From Portibacter marinus (GTDB taxonomy: Bacteria; Bacteroidota; Bacteroidia; Chitinophagales; Saprospiraceae), in assembly GCF_021533195.1 (NCBI RefSeq), contig NZ_JAJNKB010000007.1, forward strand, positions 1 through 64,000: a stretch of 64,000 nt of DNA. Reading direction: 5' to 3'. The position numbers and the translations under genes are program-made. Positions 1-15,300 of the stretch are shown here, piece after piece (positions within the stretch are counted from its first letter, which is position 1; the number at the start of each line of letters is the position of its first letter). The notes beneath the pieces are model-generated. The model searched no databases, was not told the origin of the DNA, and saw only the letters and a list, made by a program, of their open reading frames with translations.

Positions 1-374
1 ACCTTGAGTGGGGCGACGATTCCAGACTTATGTGGCGGAACAGCGACGGTGACCATGACCGTTCAGGATACTTGTGAGACGATTGATGTTTCGGCGACCT
101 TTACGGTTCAGCCTCCAGATCCATTGACGGCAACCCCTGCGGCTAATGTGACCTTCGATGCATGTGATGATACACAGAGTTTGGAGGATGCTTTCCAGGC
201 CTTCTTAGATGACTTTAGTTTTGGCGGCGGATGTGCCCCGGATTCGACCTTGAGTGGGGCGACGATTCCAGACTTATGTGGCGGAACAGCGACGGTGACC
301 ATGACCGTTCAGGATACTTGTGAGACGATTGATGTTTCGGCGACCTTTACGGTTCAGCCTCCAGATCCATTGAC
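1..374 (+). repeat. Exact 128-bp direct repeat with 246-bp period
   Basis: Bases 1-128 and 247-374 are identical. The period is 246 bp, exactly 82 codons, so the frame is kept. The identity stops inside the next module (base 129 differs from 375). The left copy touches the window edge, so the array probably continues upstream. Perfect identity at synonymous sites points to recent duplication or gene conversion, in contrast to the diverged modules downstream. Confidence 0.95.
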
Positions 375-3300
375 TCTTCAACCTCCAACTGACCTTATCA
401 TCGATGCGTGTGACTATGAAGGAATAAACATTAACGCAGCTCAAAATAACATCGATAGAGCATTAATGGATTGGATCAATGATAATGAAGACAATCTCAA
501 TATACAAGGAGGTTGTAATGCATCTTTTACATCAAATTATAATGGCGAAACAATTGAGTTTTGTCCGGGAGGAAGTATAGAAGTTACATGGACAATTATA
601 CATATATGTGATACTTTGGTGGTAAGTGCCACTTTCGAGGTAGTACCTACAATCCCAACAACCACTAACCAGCCAACAAACCTAACAATTGAAGCTTGTG
701 ATTTTAGCTTACAATCAGAAATCGATACAATATTTAATAGATGGCTTCGTGATCTAACTGAAAATAGCATTTCTGGAGGAGGCTGTAATGCAGTAGTTAA
801 TGATAATTTCGATGGAAACATACCAGAAATCTGTGATGGTGGACAAGTAATCATCGAATATACCGTTTCTGATCTGTGTGATACCATTCCATTACAAGCA
901 ACATTTACGTTAAATCCACCAACAGATATCACTTTAACAGATCCTATGGATCTGATACTAGATGCCTGCACGATTACAGATCAAACAGATCTAGAAAATC
1001 AATTTAATAATTGGTACAATGACATCGTAAATGGATTTGACCAAACGCAAGGTTGTAATGTCACTTTCACAGATGATTATGATGGAACACTTCCTGAATT
1101 ATGTATGGACAATGATTTGACGATCAACTTTACTGTGGAAGACTTGTGTGATACCATTACCTTTGATGCGGTGTTCTCAATAACTGCCCCGGCAGACTTG
1201 ACCTTCACACAACCAACGGATCTAATAGTAGACGCATGTACTGTGACAGACCAAGCTGATCTGGAAAATCAATTCAATACCTGGTATGATGATATTACAG
1301 CGAGCTTTAATCAAACGCAAGGTTGTAATGTCACTTTCACAGATGATTATGATGGAACACTACCTGAAATATGTATGGACAGTGATCTGACGATCAATTT
1401 CACTGTGGAAGACTTGTGTGATACCATTACCTTTGATGCGGTGTTCTCAATAACTGCCCCGGCAGACTTGACCTTCACACAACCAACAGATCTAATCTTA
1501 GATGCTTGTACTCTGACAGGCCAAGCTGATCTGGAAAATCAATTCAATACCTGGTATGATGATATCACAGCGAGCTTTAATCAGACGCAAGGTTGTAATG
1601 TCATTTTTACAGATGATTTTGATGGCACACTTCCTGAACTCTGTATGGATAGTGATTTGACGATCAATTTCGCTGCGGAAGACTTGTGTGACACCATAAC
1701 TTTTGATGCGGTGTTCTCGATCACCACTCCAGCAGACATTACCTTTAATGAGCCACAAGATCTTACAATTGATGCTTGTGATTTTTCAGATTCTGATCTC
1801 ACTATTGCACAAAGTAATATCGATCAGCAGTTATCAGATTGGATTGCTAATAATGAATCCAATTTTAACATAGGTAACGATTGTAATGCAATCCTCTCTT
1901 CAGATTATATTGGAGAAACAATAGACTTCTGTTCCGGAGGTTCTATTGAGATTTTTTGGACAATAACAGACCTTTGTGATACCATTTTGGTGAACGCAAC
2001 CTTTGAGGTGCTGCCAATAGAAACTGTCAGTGCTCAACAACCAACCAACCTTACTGTTGATGCTTGCAGCCTAAGTGAACAAGCAGAGTTAGATGCAATT
2101 TTTAATCAATGGTTGATAGATAATGTAAATGAACTAAATGTTCAAGGTGGGTGCAACACTCAAATTGACAATAATTTTGATGGTACCATACCTCAATTAT
2201 GTGATGGGGGGTCAGTTTCTATTGAATACTATATTCAGGACTTTTGCTCCTCAGACACCTTCAATACCACATTTACAATCAATTCTCCAATCCCATTTTC
2301 ATATGTTATACCAGATGATTTAACGATAAGATCCTGCGATTACGCTAGTCAAGAGGATATAGATAATGAATTTTCGATTTGGTTTGCTAACCTGGAAAAT
2401 GAAATTAATATTGAAGAGGGCTGCAACCCACAATCGACTAATGACTTTGATGGAACAATCTCAACATTCTGTATAGGAGGTGAGCTAATCATTAATTATC
2501 AAATAACGGACCTTTGTGATACCGTTGATTTCTCTATTTCGTTCACAGTAGAACCAAGTGGAAGTCTAATACCACCTGTACCTACGGATACTGTTGTCCA
2601 ATGTTATAATGACATCATCCTTCCATCACCTCCACAAATCCTGGATGATTGTGGAAATGAAATTGTTCCTTCAGGACCGATAGAATCAGACGTGCCTGAG
2701 TGTTCAGGTGAAATCACTTATACGTGGACTTATCTGGATTGTCAAGGAAATGAGGTTTATTATATTCATACTGTAACCTTGGACGACACCACACCGCCAA
2801 CGGCTTCAAACCTTCCTGATGTTACGGTTGCGTGTGAAGACGGACTACCTGCTCCGGATACGACATTGATCACAGATGCGCAAGATAATTGCGGTATAGC
2901 TTCGATTAGAAGAGTGGCAGAATTTGAATCTGGAGATCTTTGTGATTCGACGGTTCTGAGGGTTTACGAAATCACCGATTTCTGTGGAAACTTTATTCAG
3001 GTTACTCAGAATTTTATGATAACTCCGCCTGACCAGCCTGAATTTGATCAACCCATTGATATAACCATTACTTGCGAAGAAGCGGTAAATTTAACGGCAT
3101 CTAATCTTTCATTTAGCAATAACGCTCAAAGCAGTAATTGTTTAATACAGGGACAAGTATTAGGGGTTATCACCGGTACTATCTCAGAGTGTGGTGACAC
3201 ATTGACCCAGACCTGGACCTTTACTGATCCTTGTGGAAGGATGATTGAAACCAGTCAATTAATAGTAGTCGAACCTGCTGATAATCCTGCGTTTACTGAT

Positions 3301-6300
3301 CTGCCAGCCGATATTACCTTGTCATGTGAAGAGGCTTATGATTACACAGCAAGCACATTGGATTACACCAATAGCGCATCAAGTATTTGCCTTATTGAAG
3401 GTACCGTTTTCCCTATATTTATCAATGATTTCGACGAATGTGGCGGAAGTTTAGAAGTTATCTGGGAAGCGCCTCTGCCTTGCGGAGACACATTGAGACA
3501 TACCCAGACTGTAACTGTAGATTCTATGCCTCTACCATTTTTCGTTGATCCCCCTCAAAGCGAAAGTGTTTCATGTGGTTCATTCAATCCGGGAGACATA
3601 CCAGATGTGATGGTTTCAAATGGGCTCACTGGAAATTGTAGTATCTTGGACGTTGCAGATAAGTCCCAGAGTGGTAGTTCCAACGCATGTGGAGGTTTAA
3701 TTGTCAGAACATGGACTTATATCGATGTCTGCGGAAGGATGATTTCATACAATCAGACGATCCAGGTAGATGGTTCAACTCCTCCCACTTTTATCAATAC
3801 ACCATCTGATACCATTATTACTTGTGCGGAAGCAGAAGCTTTCGATGTCATAGATCTTCAATATACAAATAATGAAAAGGGAGATTGCGAAATAAGTGGA
3901 ACCGTAAGCCCTACTATTAAATCTAATTATGATGAATGTGGAGGAACCATTGAGGCTAATTGGACTTACACAGATAGTTGTGGTAATCCAATAACTTTTG
4001 ATCAAACCATTACAGTTTTACCTGCGCCGATTCCTGACTTTATAGATGCTCCTAATGATCTTTCTATTACCTGTAATGAAGCTCAATCTTTCACACCTAC
4101 TGATTTACAATACTCTAATGGAGAATCTGGAGTATGTGAAATCTCAGGAACAGTAAGTGGCACATTAAATGGAAGTCTGGAAACTTGCGGAGATATTGCA
4201 ACTATCGTCTGGACATTAAATACAGCTTGTGGCGACACAAGTATTATGATTAACGTCGAAGTAATTGACGATGAGGATCCGATATTAGAAATTCCACCAG
4301 CTGATACAACAGTTCAATGTTTCGGTGATGTTCCGGCAATGATTAGTCTTTCATGGTCGGATAACTGTGATGGTTCTGGTGTGGTAAATGGAACTGAAAC
4401 AGAAACCACTGATATTTGTGGCGGTTCGATCATTAGAAAGTGGAAATACGTTGATATTTGTGGAAACGCCGATTCAGTAATGCAGGTTATCACAATCAAT
4501 GATACTGAACAACCTATAGTTGCTGGTATTCCTGACATAACAGTGTCTTGTGATGATGGTGTTCCACTTCCTGATTCATCTCAAATTATTGCCAGTGACA
4601 ATTGTGGAATCGCAGATATTAATTTCATTTCAGAAACCATCAATGGTGACGTCTGTAATCAAACAATCCAGCATGTTTATGAAGTCATTGATGCTTGTGG
4701 AAATACTGTTCAGATAACGCAGAATATTATAATTCTTCCTCCAGAACCACCTACTTTTGAAGATCCAGAGGATTTAATCATCACATGTGCCGAAGCTGAA
4801 GCCTTTACCGAGAGCAACCTTTCGTACAGCAATAATGGATCGAATACAGAATGCTTAATTAGTGGTGAAGTATTGGGCACTTTAATCAAATCTTTCGATG
4901 AATGTGGAGGTACCATCACACAAAATTGGACTTATACAGATGATTGCGGCAGAACGATTGATACTTTCCAGACTATTACGGTTATTTCCGCTACCACGCC
5001 AGATTTTATAGACATACCTTCTGATCTGACACTTACTTGTGAGGAGGCTGATATTTTTGTTTCTGAGGATTTAGCCTTCTCTAACAACGAAACGGGTACA
5101 TGTGAGATTTCTGGTTTGATTTCACCAGTGATAGATAGAGACTATACCGTTTGTGGTGGTGAAATTACCGTCACCTGGAATGCCAGTGTGAGCTGTGATA
5201 CTATAATTACCGCCATACAAAGAATCACTGTAGACTCTTTACCTTTACCTGCATTTACAGATGCGCCTGAGGACATAACAATTTCATGTGAAGACTTTGA
5301 TTCTAATAATATCCCTGATCTCAGCGTTACCAATGGCTTGACAGGAGTTTGCGCTATTAACGAAACAGTAGTGGGTATTCAAACGGGTGATCTTGATGTT
5401 TGTGGAGGTTCAATTCAAAGAACCTGGACCTACACAGATCCATGTGGCAGGACAATTGATCATACACAGGAAATCAGCATTGAACCAGCGGATCCACCAG
5501 TATTATTAGAGATGCCGGAAGACATGACCATTACTTGTTTTGAGGCGGTCTTATTTTTCCCGTCTAGTATAGATTATTCTAACAATTCTGCGGGTACTTG
5601 TCTGATAGAGGGGTCCATTGATCCGCTGGTCAACTTTAATTACGATGAGTGTGGAGGTATCATTACCATTACGTGGAGCAGAACTGATTCCTGTAATTTT
5701 GATCTGACATATACGCAGAACATAGAAGTTACACCGGCTCCATATCCGACATTTAGCGATGTCCCTGAAGATATTACCTTAACTTGTGCAGAAGCTGCAA
5801 GTTATTCACCAGGCCAGATTACATACTCTAATGGATTCAATGGGACTTGCGGAATTTCAGGACTGCTAGACCCAGTGATTAGCAATCCTGTTTCAGACTG
5901 TGGAGATAATTCAATCATTACCTGGACCTATGATGATCCATGTGGTAACGATACCACCTTTATGATCCAGGTTACAGTTGACGATGATGAACCACCGGTT
6001 ATTGACCAGGCCCCTGAAGATATTACCGTCGTTTGCATTGATGATGTACCTGAAATGATTAGTTTGTCATGGACAGACAATTGCGATACCGGTGGAATGG
6101 AAACAGGATTTGATACAGAAATAGTGGATGTATGCGGTGGTCAGGTCATTAGAAAATGGATTGCAACTGATTTCTGTGGAAATCAGGATTCTGTAATTCA
6201 GATTATCACTGTAAATGATGATGTACCTCCAACTGTAGATCCAATACCTGACACTACGATTGATTGTGATATGGGCATTCCACAACCAGATTCGACTATT

Positions 6301-9300
6301 GTATCTGCTTCTGACAACTGTGGAGAGGTTTACGTGAGTTTCGTATCTGAAAGTATTCAAGGAGATATTTGTAGCAGAATCATTGAACACGTCTATGAAG
6401 TCACAGATATTTGTGGTAATGCAGAACTGGTCAGCCATATTATTTTCGTTTCTCCTCCTGATCAACCTGAGTTTGAAATTCCTCAAAATATCACCATATC
6501 ATGTGAAGAGGCAGATACGTTGACTCCGAGTTTCCTCTCTTATTCAAATGCGTCATCAGAGCCGGCATGTCTTATTGAAGGACAAGTGCCAGGCAACATA
6601 GAGGCTGCATGGGACATCTGTGGTGGGGCAATGGTACAGAGTTGGACTTTCACTGATCCTTGCGGAAATACGATTTCAGCCGAACAAATCATTACCGTAG
6701 AAAGAGCCAGCTCACCTGTATTTACTGATATTCCTGCAGATGTAACGCTATCTTGTGAGGATGCGGAATCATTTACAGCCATTGATTTGCAGTATACAAA
6801 TGATGAAACGGGAACCTGTGAGATAGCAGGAGTAGTTACACCAGTCGTAGATAGAAATTATGATGCATGCGGTGGATCGATTGTAGTTACCTGGGAGCAG
6901 ACAGTTGATTGTGATTACTCCATTATCGCTGTTCAAAATATTAGTGTAGATTCACTTCCACCGGCTTCGTTTGTAAATCCTCCTGACGATATTACGGTAT
7001 CATGCGAAGAATTTGACATGACCATTCCTCAATTAAGTATTAGCAATGGACTTTTAGGATTGTGTGAAATAACTGATTTGGTAGATGGAATTGAAGTTGG
7101 TAACGAAAGTGCTTGTGGATCAACGGTTCTTAGAAGATGGTCTTATATAGATCTTTGTGGTAGGGAAATCAATCACGAACAAGAAATTGTTATCACTCCT
7201 GCCTCGATTCCGACCATAGTGGATGCTCCGGAAAACATTACAATTTCTTGTATAGAGGCGGAATCATTTTCAGCATCTGCACTTCAATACAGTAACAATG
7301 AAGCTGGATTTTGCTTGATTGATGGTCAGCTAGAACCCACCATAACGCGAGACCTTGATGTCTGTGGAGGTACAATAGAAGTGCTTTGGACAGATACGGA
7401 TTCTTGCGGTCAGCCATTAACTTATATGCAACTTATCGAGGTTTTACCAGCAGCTTCACCAGAGTTTATTGATCTGCCACAAGACACAATGATCACCTGC
7501 CAACAAATTAGCAGCTATGAACCACCAACATTAGTATATACCAACAATTCTACTGGCAGTTGCGAAATAAGTGGTACCGTAGAACCAACCATAAATGGCT
7601 CACTTGCCACATGTGGAGATGAAGCGATCATCACCTGGACTTATGAATATGAATGTGGTGAAGATCTTTCATATGAGATTACAGTAACTGTCATTGACGA
7701 AGAAAATCCAGTGTTGACACCGGCTCCTAACGATACTATAATTGCTTGTATCGAAGAACTTCCAGATCCTTCAACGGTGAGCTGGACGGATAATTGTGAC
7801 ATGATGGGAATAGCGGATTTAACAGTAATTGACAATACAGATCAGTGCGGAGGTGAAATCATCCGAATCTGGTCATACACGGACGCCTGTGGCAATGCAG
7901 ATTCAGTTGCTCAAGTCATTATTATTATTGATGATATTAGCCCTGTTTTCGAAGAAGGTCCTCTCGATTTAACGGTGTCATGTGCAGAGGATATTCCACT
8001 ACCTGTCAATGTCAATGTTGAGGATAATTGTCTTGGAATACAGTCTATCACGCCTAGAGACAGTACCGACAGCGCAACTTGCCCTGAAATCATTACCAGA
8101 ATTTGGGAATTTGAAGATGATTGTGGTAATCAAGCAAGAATAATACAATTGATCACCGTGCTGGACACCACACCTCCTATAATCGAACCTGCACCTGCTG
8201 ATCTTACAGTTAGTTGTTATGCTGAATTACCTGATGAAGTTCTTTTAGGATGGACTGACAATTGTTCAGCTGGAGGTTTAATTTCTCCAGAACAAAGAAC
8301 CAATTTCTCAGTGTGCCCTGAAATCATTACCAGAACATGGACGGTGATGGACGAATGTGGGAACCCTGCAACAGTGGAGCAGGTGATCACTATAGAAGAT
8401 ACCATTCCACCAGTTATTTTAGATCCTCCAGCCGACTTAACCATAGCGTGTATTGAGGATCTAGACCCTGCAGCAGTATTGGACTGGACGGATAATTGCG
8501 ATGGACCTAATACGGTCACTGCAGTAGAATCTGGTTCGCTCATTACTTGTAACGACCAACTTACCAGAACATGGCTTGTTGAAGACCTTTGTGGTAACAC
8601 TACCGAGGCAACCCAGGTCATTACGCTGCAAAATACGGTAAGACCTATTTTAACTTGCCCTATGAATTTAGTGCTTGAGTGTGGTGATCCTAATAATGAT
8701 AATCTGATCCAGGACTGGCTGGCGAGTGTTACTGCTACAGATTTCTGCGGGACTCAGTTAGACGTTGTTTTTGAATTGGGTCCAATTTCTGAAGGTTGCG
8801 GAGAAACCTATTCCAGACCAGTAACATTTATGGTCGAAGATGACTGTGGATTGATGGGGACATGCACTGCTTCGATTTTCGTTCAGGACAATACACCACC
8901 GGATATCACCATAGATGCCAGTGATGTTACTGTGGAGTGTGATGGTAATGGGAATATCACAGATTTAAACAACTGGTTGGACGCCAACGGTGGAGCTGAT
9001 GCTTCTGAAGCCTGTGGAAATGTAACCTGGACCCATAATTTCAACGGCTCTCTGGATGAATGTGAGGAAAGTGTACTCGTTGTTTTCACAGTAACTGACG
9101 AATGTGGTTTAACCAATACCACTTCTGCTATATTCACCATTGAAGACACAGAGGCTCCCCTTATTACGTCTGATGCTACGAATCTCGAAGTGACTTGTGA
9201 CGGAAGTGGGAATTTAGACGATTTTAATAATTGGTTAGCAAATAATGGATTGGCTGTAGCCAATGATATTTGTAGTGAAAACTTAACCTGGTCCAATAAC

Positions 9301-12300
9301 TTTGTAGATCTGACCAACAATTGTGATGAACCTAACCTAATAACCTTCTACGTAGAAGATGAATGTGGAAATATTGATTCCACCCAAGGAAGTTTCATTG
9401 TAGTTGATATGGATGGCCCTATTTTCACAACTGAAGCTCAGGACATCACGGTGGATTGCGATGGCGCTGGAAACTTGGTTGACCTTCAAAACTGGTTAGA
9501 TAGTCATGGTGGGGCAGTGGCAACTGATGATTGTAATACATTTACCTGGAACGATCTAGATGCCGTTTTAACTGGTGATTGTGAGCAGAGCGTTACTGTT
9601 GATTTCATTGTCACTGATGCCTGTGGTTCCAGTAATACCACCACTGCAACATTTACTGTTGTGGACACTGAAGATCCGAGAGTTACTACTCCGGCAATGG
9701 ATGAAACCGTGGAATGTAATCCTGCTACCAATGAACAAGCACTTCAAGACTGGCTAGATAGTCACGGAGGGGCTGTGGTGGACGACAATTGTTCAGACGT
9801 TAATTGGTCCAATGACTTCTTTGACGTTATCGATGAATGTTCTGAATCTTTTGAAGTGACATTTACAGCTGAAGATGCATGTGGTTTAACAGTAAGCACC
9901 ACCGCTACATTTACGATTACCGATGTCACAAGACCAGAAATCACACAAAGTGCGATGGACACAACCATTATCTGTAGCGATGATAATAATACCATATATC
10001 AGGATTGGTTGAATAGCAATGCATTTGCAGATGCAACCGATATATGTAGTGATGTCACCTGGAGCAACAATGCACCTGGACTTTCGGGAGACTGTGCAGA
10101 AACGATCAATGTCATATTTACCGTCACTGATCTATGTGGAAATTTCTCTACTACTCAAGCCAACTTTAGAATTATAGATGATCAAGATCCAATGCTTAGT
10201 GTCCCATCAGACCTCACTGTAGATTGTAATGCTATTCCTGCAGAAGACCCTGGAGCAGCCTCCGCCAGCGACAATTGTGGCGTTCCAATAGTTGAGTATC
10301 TGGGACAAAGTTCAACTCCTCAGAATATGTGTCCATATATCTTAACGAGAACATGGAGAGCTACTGATGATTGCGGCAACATAATCACCAGAAGTCAAAG
10401 AATTACAGTGGTAGATGATGAAGAACCGACCCTTATGGTTCCCGCAAATATCACGGTAGATTGTGATAATATACCGCCAGCTGATTCGGGGGCAGCTAGT
10501 GGTTCTGACAATTGTAGTATGGTTACTATTTCTTATTTAGGTCAATCTTCTAATGGAGCTGGACCATGCGGATATCAAATTATTCGAACCTGGTCTGCAA
10601 GGGATGTTTGTGGTAACAACACCACCGAAGAACAAATCATCACTGTATTACCCGCACCTGGACCGGACTTTGTGAATCCTCCGGCAGATGCAAGCTATAC
10701 GTGTAATGATCTGCCTCCGCTGATGAATTTAGAAGTGAGTAATGGATTGACGGGTAATTGTAGGATATCTGGAACTGCGACTGGTATAGAATTAATCGAT
10801 GAAGCATGTAATGGCACCATCCAGAGGGTATGGACTTATACAGATGCTTGTGGTGTCACCATTAGTTTCACTCAAAACATAAGTATACCTAATAGATTGG
10901 TTTCCTGCAACGACGATGACCCTTGTACCATTAATGACATGCAGGAAGAAGATTGCTTTGGTAATATTTGTATTCCTTGTTCAGGTACTCCTGAAATAAC
11001 TGATCCTCCAGTATCAACAAACAGTCCTACCATTTGTGTAGGTGAACGTGCGATTCTTACCGCTGGCAATTGCGATGGACAACTAGAATGGTATAATGAC
11101 GCGCTCGGAAATAACCTGGTACATACGGGCAATAATTTTACAACTCCTGTATTAAATAGCTCCAGAACATTCTATGTGGCTTGTAACGACAATGGTTGTT
11201 TATCGAGTTTAGTTGCAGTTAATGTCAATGTTGAACCACTACCTCAACCCGACATTACTGGTCCGACTGAATTGTGTCAGGGCGATAATATATCAATCGG
11301 TCTGGATCAATTCTACAGCGATATGGATTGGAGCACCGGCGGAAGCGGGCAGTTCATCTCAGTAACAACAGCAGGCACCTATTTTGCAACCGTTACCGAC
11401 AACAATGGTTGTACTGCAATAGCGTCACATACGGTTACAGTTAATCCAAATCCGGACATTAGGATTGGAGGTGTTTTAACTTTCTGTCCTCTTGGGTCTA
11501 CCAATATCTCGGCTCCTAGTGGATTTACTTCCTACGTTTGGAATACTGGGGAAACGACCAGAATTATTACAGTGAATACTGCAGGTACTTATTCAGTCAC
11601 TGTAACGGACGCCAATGGATGTCAGGGGTCCTCATCTGCACCGGTAATAGAAGATGCGGATCTGGACGTAAGTATTCTAGGTGAGGAAGAAGTGTGTGAC
11701 GGTGAAAGGGTAACGCTTAGTGTTCCGGGAACTTACACTTCCATATTATGGTCGACAAATGCAACGACCAATGATATCAACGTGCCAGCAGGAACTTATT
11801 CTGTCACTGTAACCAATGATGGCTGTACAGGTACAGATCAAATTACAGTAGATCAATTACCAGATGTCAGCGTAAATATCATAGGTGATAACCTGGTTTG
11901 TCCTGGAGAAACAACAGTAATCATGACCTCTACTAGCGGATATGCTACTTATGCCTGGTCAAATGGACAAGGCAATCAAAGTACAGAAGTCGGCGCAGGA
12001 ACATATACAGTTACTGTGACAGATGCCAATGGATGTTCAGCAACAGATAATTTTGTAATTAACGAAAGGACACCGCCTAATGTAAATATCAATGGAAACG
12101 ATATTTGTCCTGGTGAATCAACCACTTTAATTGCAACCTCTAATAACAATTGGACCTATGCATGGTCAAATGGTGCGTCCAGTAGTAATTCGACCACTAT
12201 ATCTTCTGCAGGAGAGTATTCCGTAACGGTTACTGATGCCAATGGTTGCACTGACGTTGCCAGTATTACAGTAAGATTGAATCCTGTTCCTGAACCACGA

Positions 12301-15300
12301 ATTCTCGGTGCAAGACCATTGTGTCCCGGAGCTTCTACGATTTTAAATGGTGAAAATTGGAGTTCGTATCTTTGGTCTAATGGTGTTACTTCCCAATTCA
12401 ATACCGTCAGTACACCGGGAACTTACAGTCTTACTGTAACAAATGCTCAAGGATGTGAAGGCGTGACGAGTGTGGAGGTGCTTGCTAAATCCGGGTTGAA
12501 TCCTGTTTTAAATGCTCAGGATTTCTGTGAAGGTGAAACATCTACCATTTCTACTACACTAGTATATGATAATTATGAGTGGCAGGATGGCAGCACCAAT
12601 CCTACCTTTATTGCCAGTAATTCTGGCACTTATAGCGTGACCGTATCGAATGCAGATGGTTGTACAGGAACCGTATCTGTTAATGTAACAGAAAACCCGC
12701 TACCTAATGTAGACATTTCTGGTCCTTCTACCGTTTGTGAGAATTCATCATATACATTGATAGCCACGCCTGGATTCAACACTTACATCTGGTCTAACGG
12801 TGCTAATTCCCAGGTATTGAATCTTAATAGCCCGGGAACATTTGGCGTTACTGTGACGGATGAAAACGGCTGTACGGATACTGAATCGTTTACAGTAGAT
12901 GTAGAGGATGTATTCACAGTAATCTTAGATGTAGAAGATATTTGTGAAGGTGAATCAACTACTTTGAACGCTGGCGTTTTTGACAGTTACTCATGGAGTA
13001 CTGGAGAATCAACACAGAGCATTGAGGTGACAGAAGCTGGTATTTATTCAGTTACTGTGGCTGATGAGATGGGATGTGTGGGCATAGGCAGCGGTGAAGT
13101 AGACTTCTACCCAGAAGTAGATCCGGATATTACAGGTCCTGGTACAATTTGCGATGGCACACAAGGAATCCTTGAAGTGGGTGTATATGATGAATATTTA
13201 TGGTCGGATGGCTCTACTCAAGCCACACTGTCTGTCAGTTCAGCAGGCACCTATTCTGTCACTGTTACAGACTTCACAGGTTGTACAGGTGAAGATATAT
13301 TTACACTCAACGTGGTCAATCCTCCTACGCCTATCATCAGAGGTATTGAGTTTTGTGAAGGCAACTCTACTACGTTGAGCCTAGCCGGATCATATGCTAA
13401 TGTTTCCTGGTCTACAGGCGAAATAGGCCCCACTACTCAGATATCAAATGCGGGCACTTACGCCGTCACAGTGACAGACATCAATGGATGTACAGGTACA
13501 GATGAGATCACCATTACAACAAAACCTGTTCCTTCGCCAATTATTTTGGGTCCAGAAGCCATTTGTAATGGTAGTAATGCCAGTTTAAGCCTGACAGAGG
13601 TCTATGACGCATATAATTGGTCTAATGGAAGCAGCGCTGCATCCATTAATATTAATATGGCCGGCACTTATGCTGTAACGGTCACTTTAAATGGATGTCA
13701 GGCTTCAACAGATATCATCATTGATCAAGCACCTGGACTTGATATAGACATAGCAGGAAGTGACTTCTGCCCGGGTGAATCCTCCGTACTAGAAGCGACA
13801 CCAGGATTTAATGACTATTTGTGGTCTAATGGACAAATGACACAAACCATCACTGTATCACAAGCAGGAACCTATGCTGTGACTGTTTCTGATCTATCTG
13901 GATGTTCCGGTACCGTGACCATTGAAATTGACAATTTACCTGTTCCTGACCCACAAATTAGTGGAAATAGTACCTATTGTACAGGGTCCTTTACCACTTT
14001 AACAGCAAGCTCTGGATTTAATGCTTATGAATGGTCGACGGGTGAAATTGGACCTTCCATAGATGTATCTACAGTGGGTACTTATACTGTCACTGTGACC
14101 AATGCACAAGGTTGTGAAGGAATAGAAAGTATTACGATAACAGAAAGCACACCACCTTCGCCTGAAATTATTGGACTAGATTTCTGTGAGGGTACTGAAA
14201 GAGAATTAACACTTAATGGTACATATGCAATCGTGGAATGGTCCACTGGTGCGTCAACTTCAGCTATAACGATAGCTACATCAGGCACTTACTCAGTTAC
14301 TGTAACAGACAATAATGGTTGTACAGGCACTTCCAGTAAGTTAATAAGTAGTTTCCCGAGCCCCGACTTCGACATCACAGGTTCAACTTCATTCTGTGTG
14401 GGCTCGGGCACTACTTTAAATGGACCGCCTGATATGTCGAGCTACATTTGGTCCAACGGTGAAAGTATTCGTTCGGTCTTTGTAACCAATCCAGGAACGT
14501 ATAGCCTAACGGTTACAGATGCCAATGGTTGTACAGCAAGCAATGACGTTATAGTAACTCTGGAGCAATCGCTTATGCCAGTCATTATAGGTGATGATTT
14601 CTGTAGAGGGGATCAAACCACCCTAAGTGCCGGAGAAGGTTACGATTCATACTCATGGTCAACAGGTGAAACCACCTCAACCATTACTGTAGACCAACCG
14701 GGTACTTATACCGTCGAAGTGAGCCTGGATGACTGTACAGGAGTCGGTTCTAAGGAAGTAAACTATTTACCAGAACCACGACCTTTTATCAATGCGGATA
14801 CGGAAGTGTGTGAGGGAAGTTCTGAAGGCTTGTTGGCACAAGGAGGTAATTTTGATTCTTACAAATGGAGTACCGGTGCTACCACACCGGGTATTTCTGT
14901 TACCCAGGCAGGTACTTATACAGTAACAGTTACCATGAATGGATGTGTAGCAACCACCAACCACACCATCACCATTGTGCCCATTACTGATCCTAACTTA
15001 AGAGCAGATGTGTTATGTGTGGACGAAAGTGCAAGAGTGTGGGTAAGCAACAATTTTGCGAAATATGAGTGGAGTACCGGAGAGAGCACTAAAGAAATAG
15101 AGGTAAGTGAAGCTGGAACCTATCTGGTGACGGTAACCGATGGAAGAGGTTGCGAGTCTGAAGGCAGTATTTTCGTGCCATCACTTAACAAGCCAAACTT
15201 CAATGTTTTTGGATCGGATGAATTCTGCGTGGGTTCTAGTACAACTTTGAGCGCCACTGGTAATTATCCATCTTATGAATGGAACACCGGGGCAGTAGGA

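Noticed and set aside
1-1740. CRISPR-like array from the regular repeats
   Set aside because: Repeats are 246 and 270 bp, in frame and coding, with no short direct repeat and unique-spacer structure.
6067-9995. Several minus-strand frames of 75-145 codons inside the giant gene
   Set aside because: They mirror the repeated coding strand, have no recognisable domains and lie opposite a certain gene.
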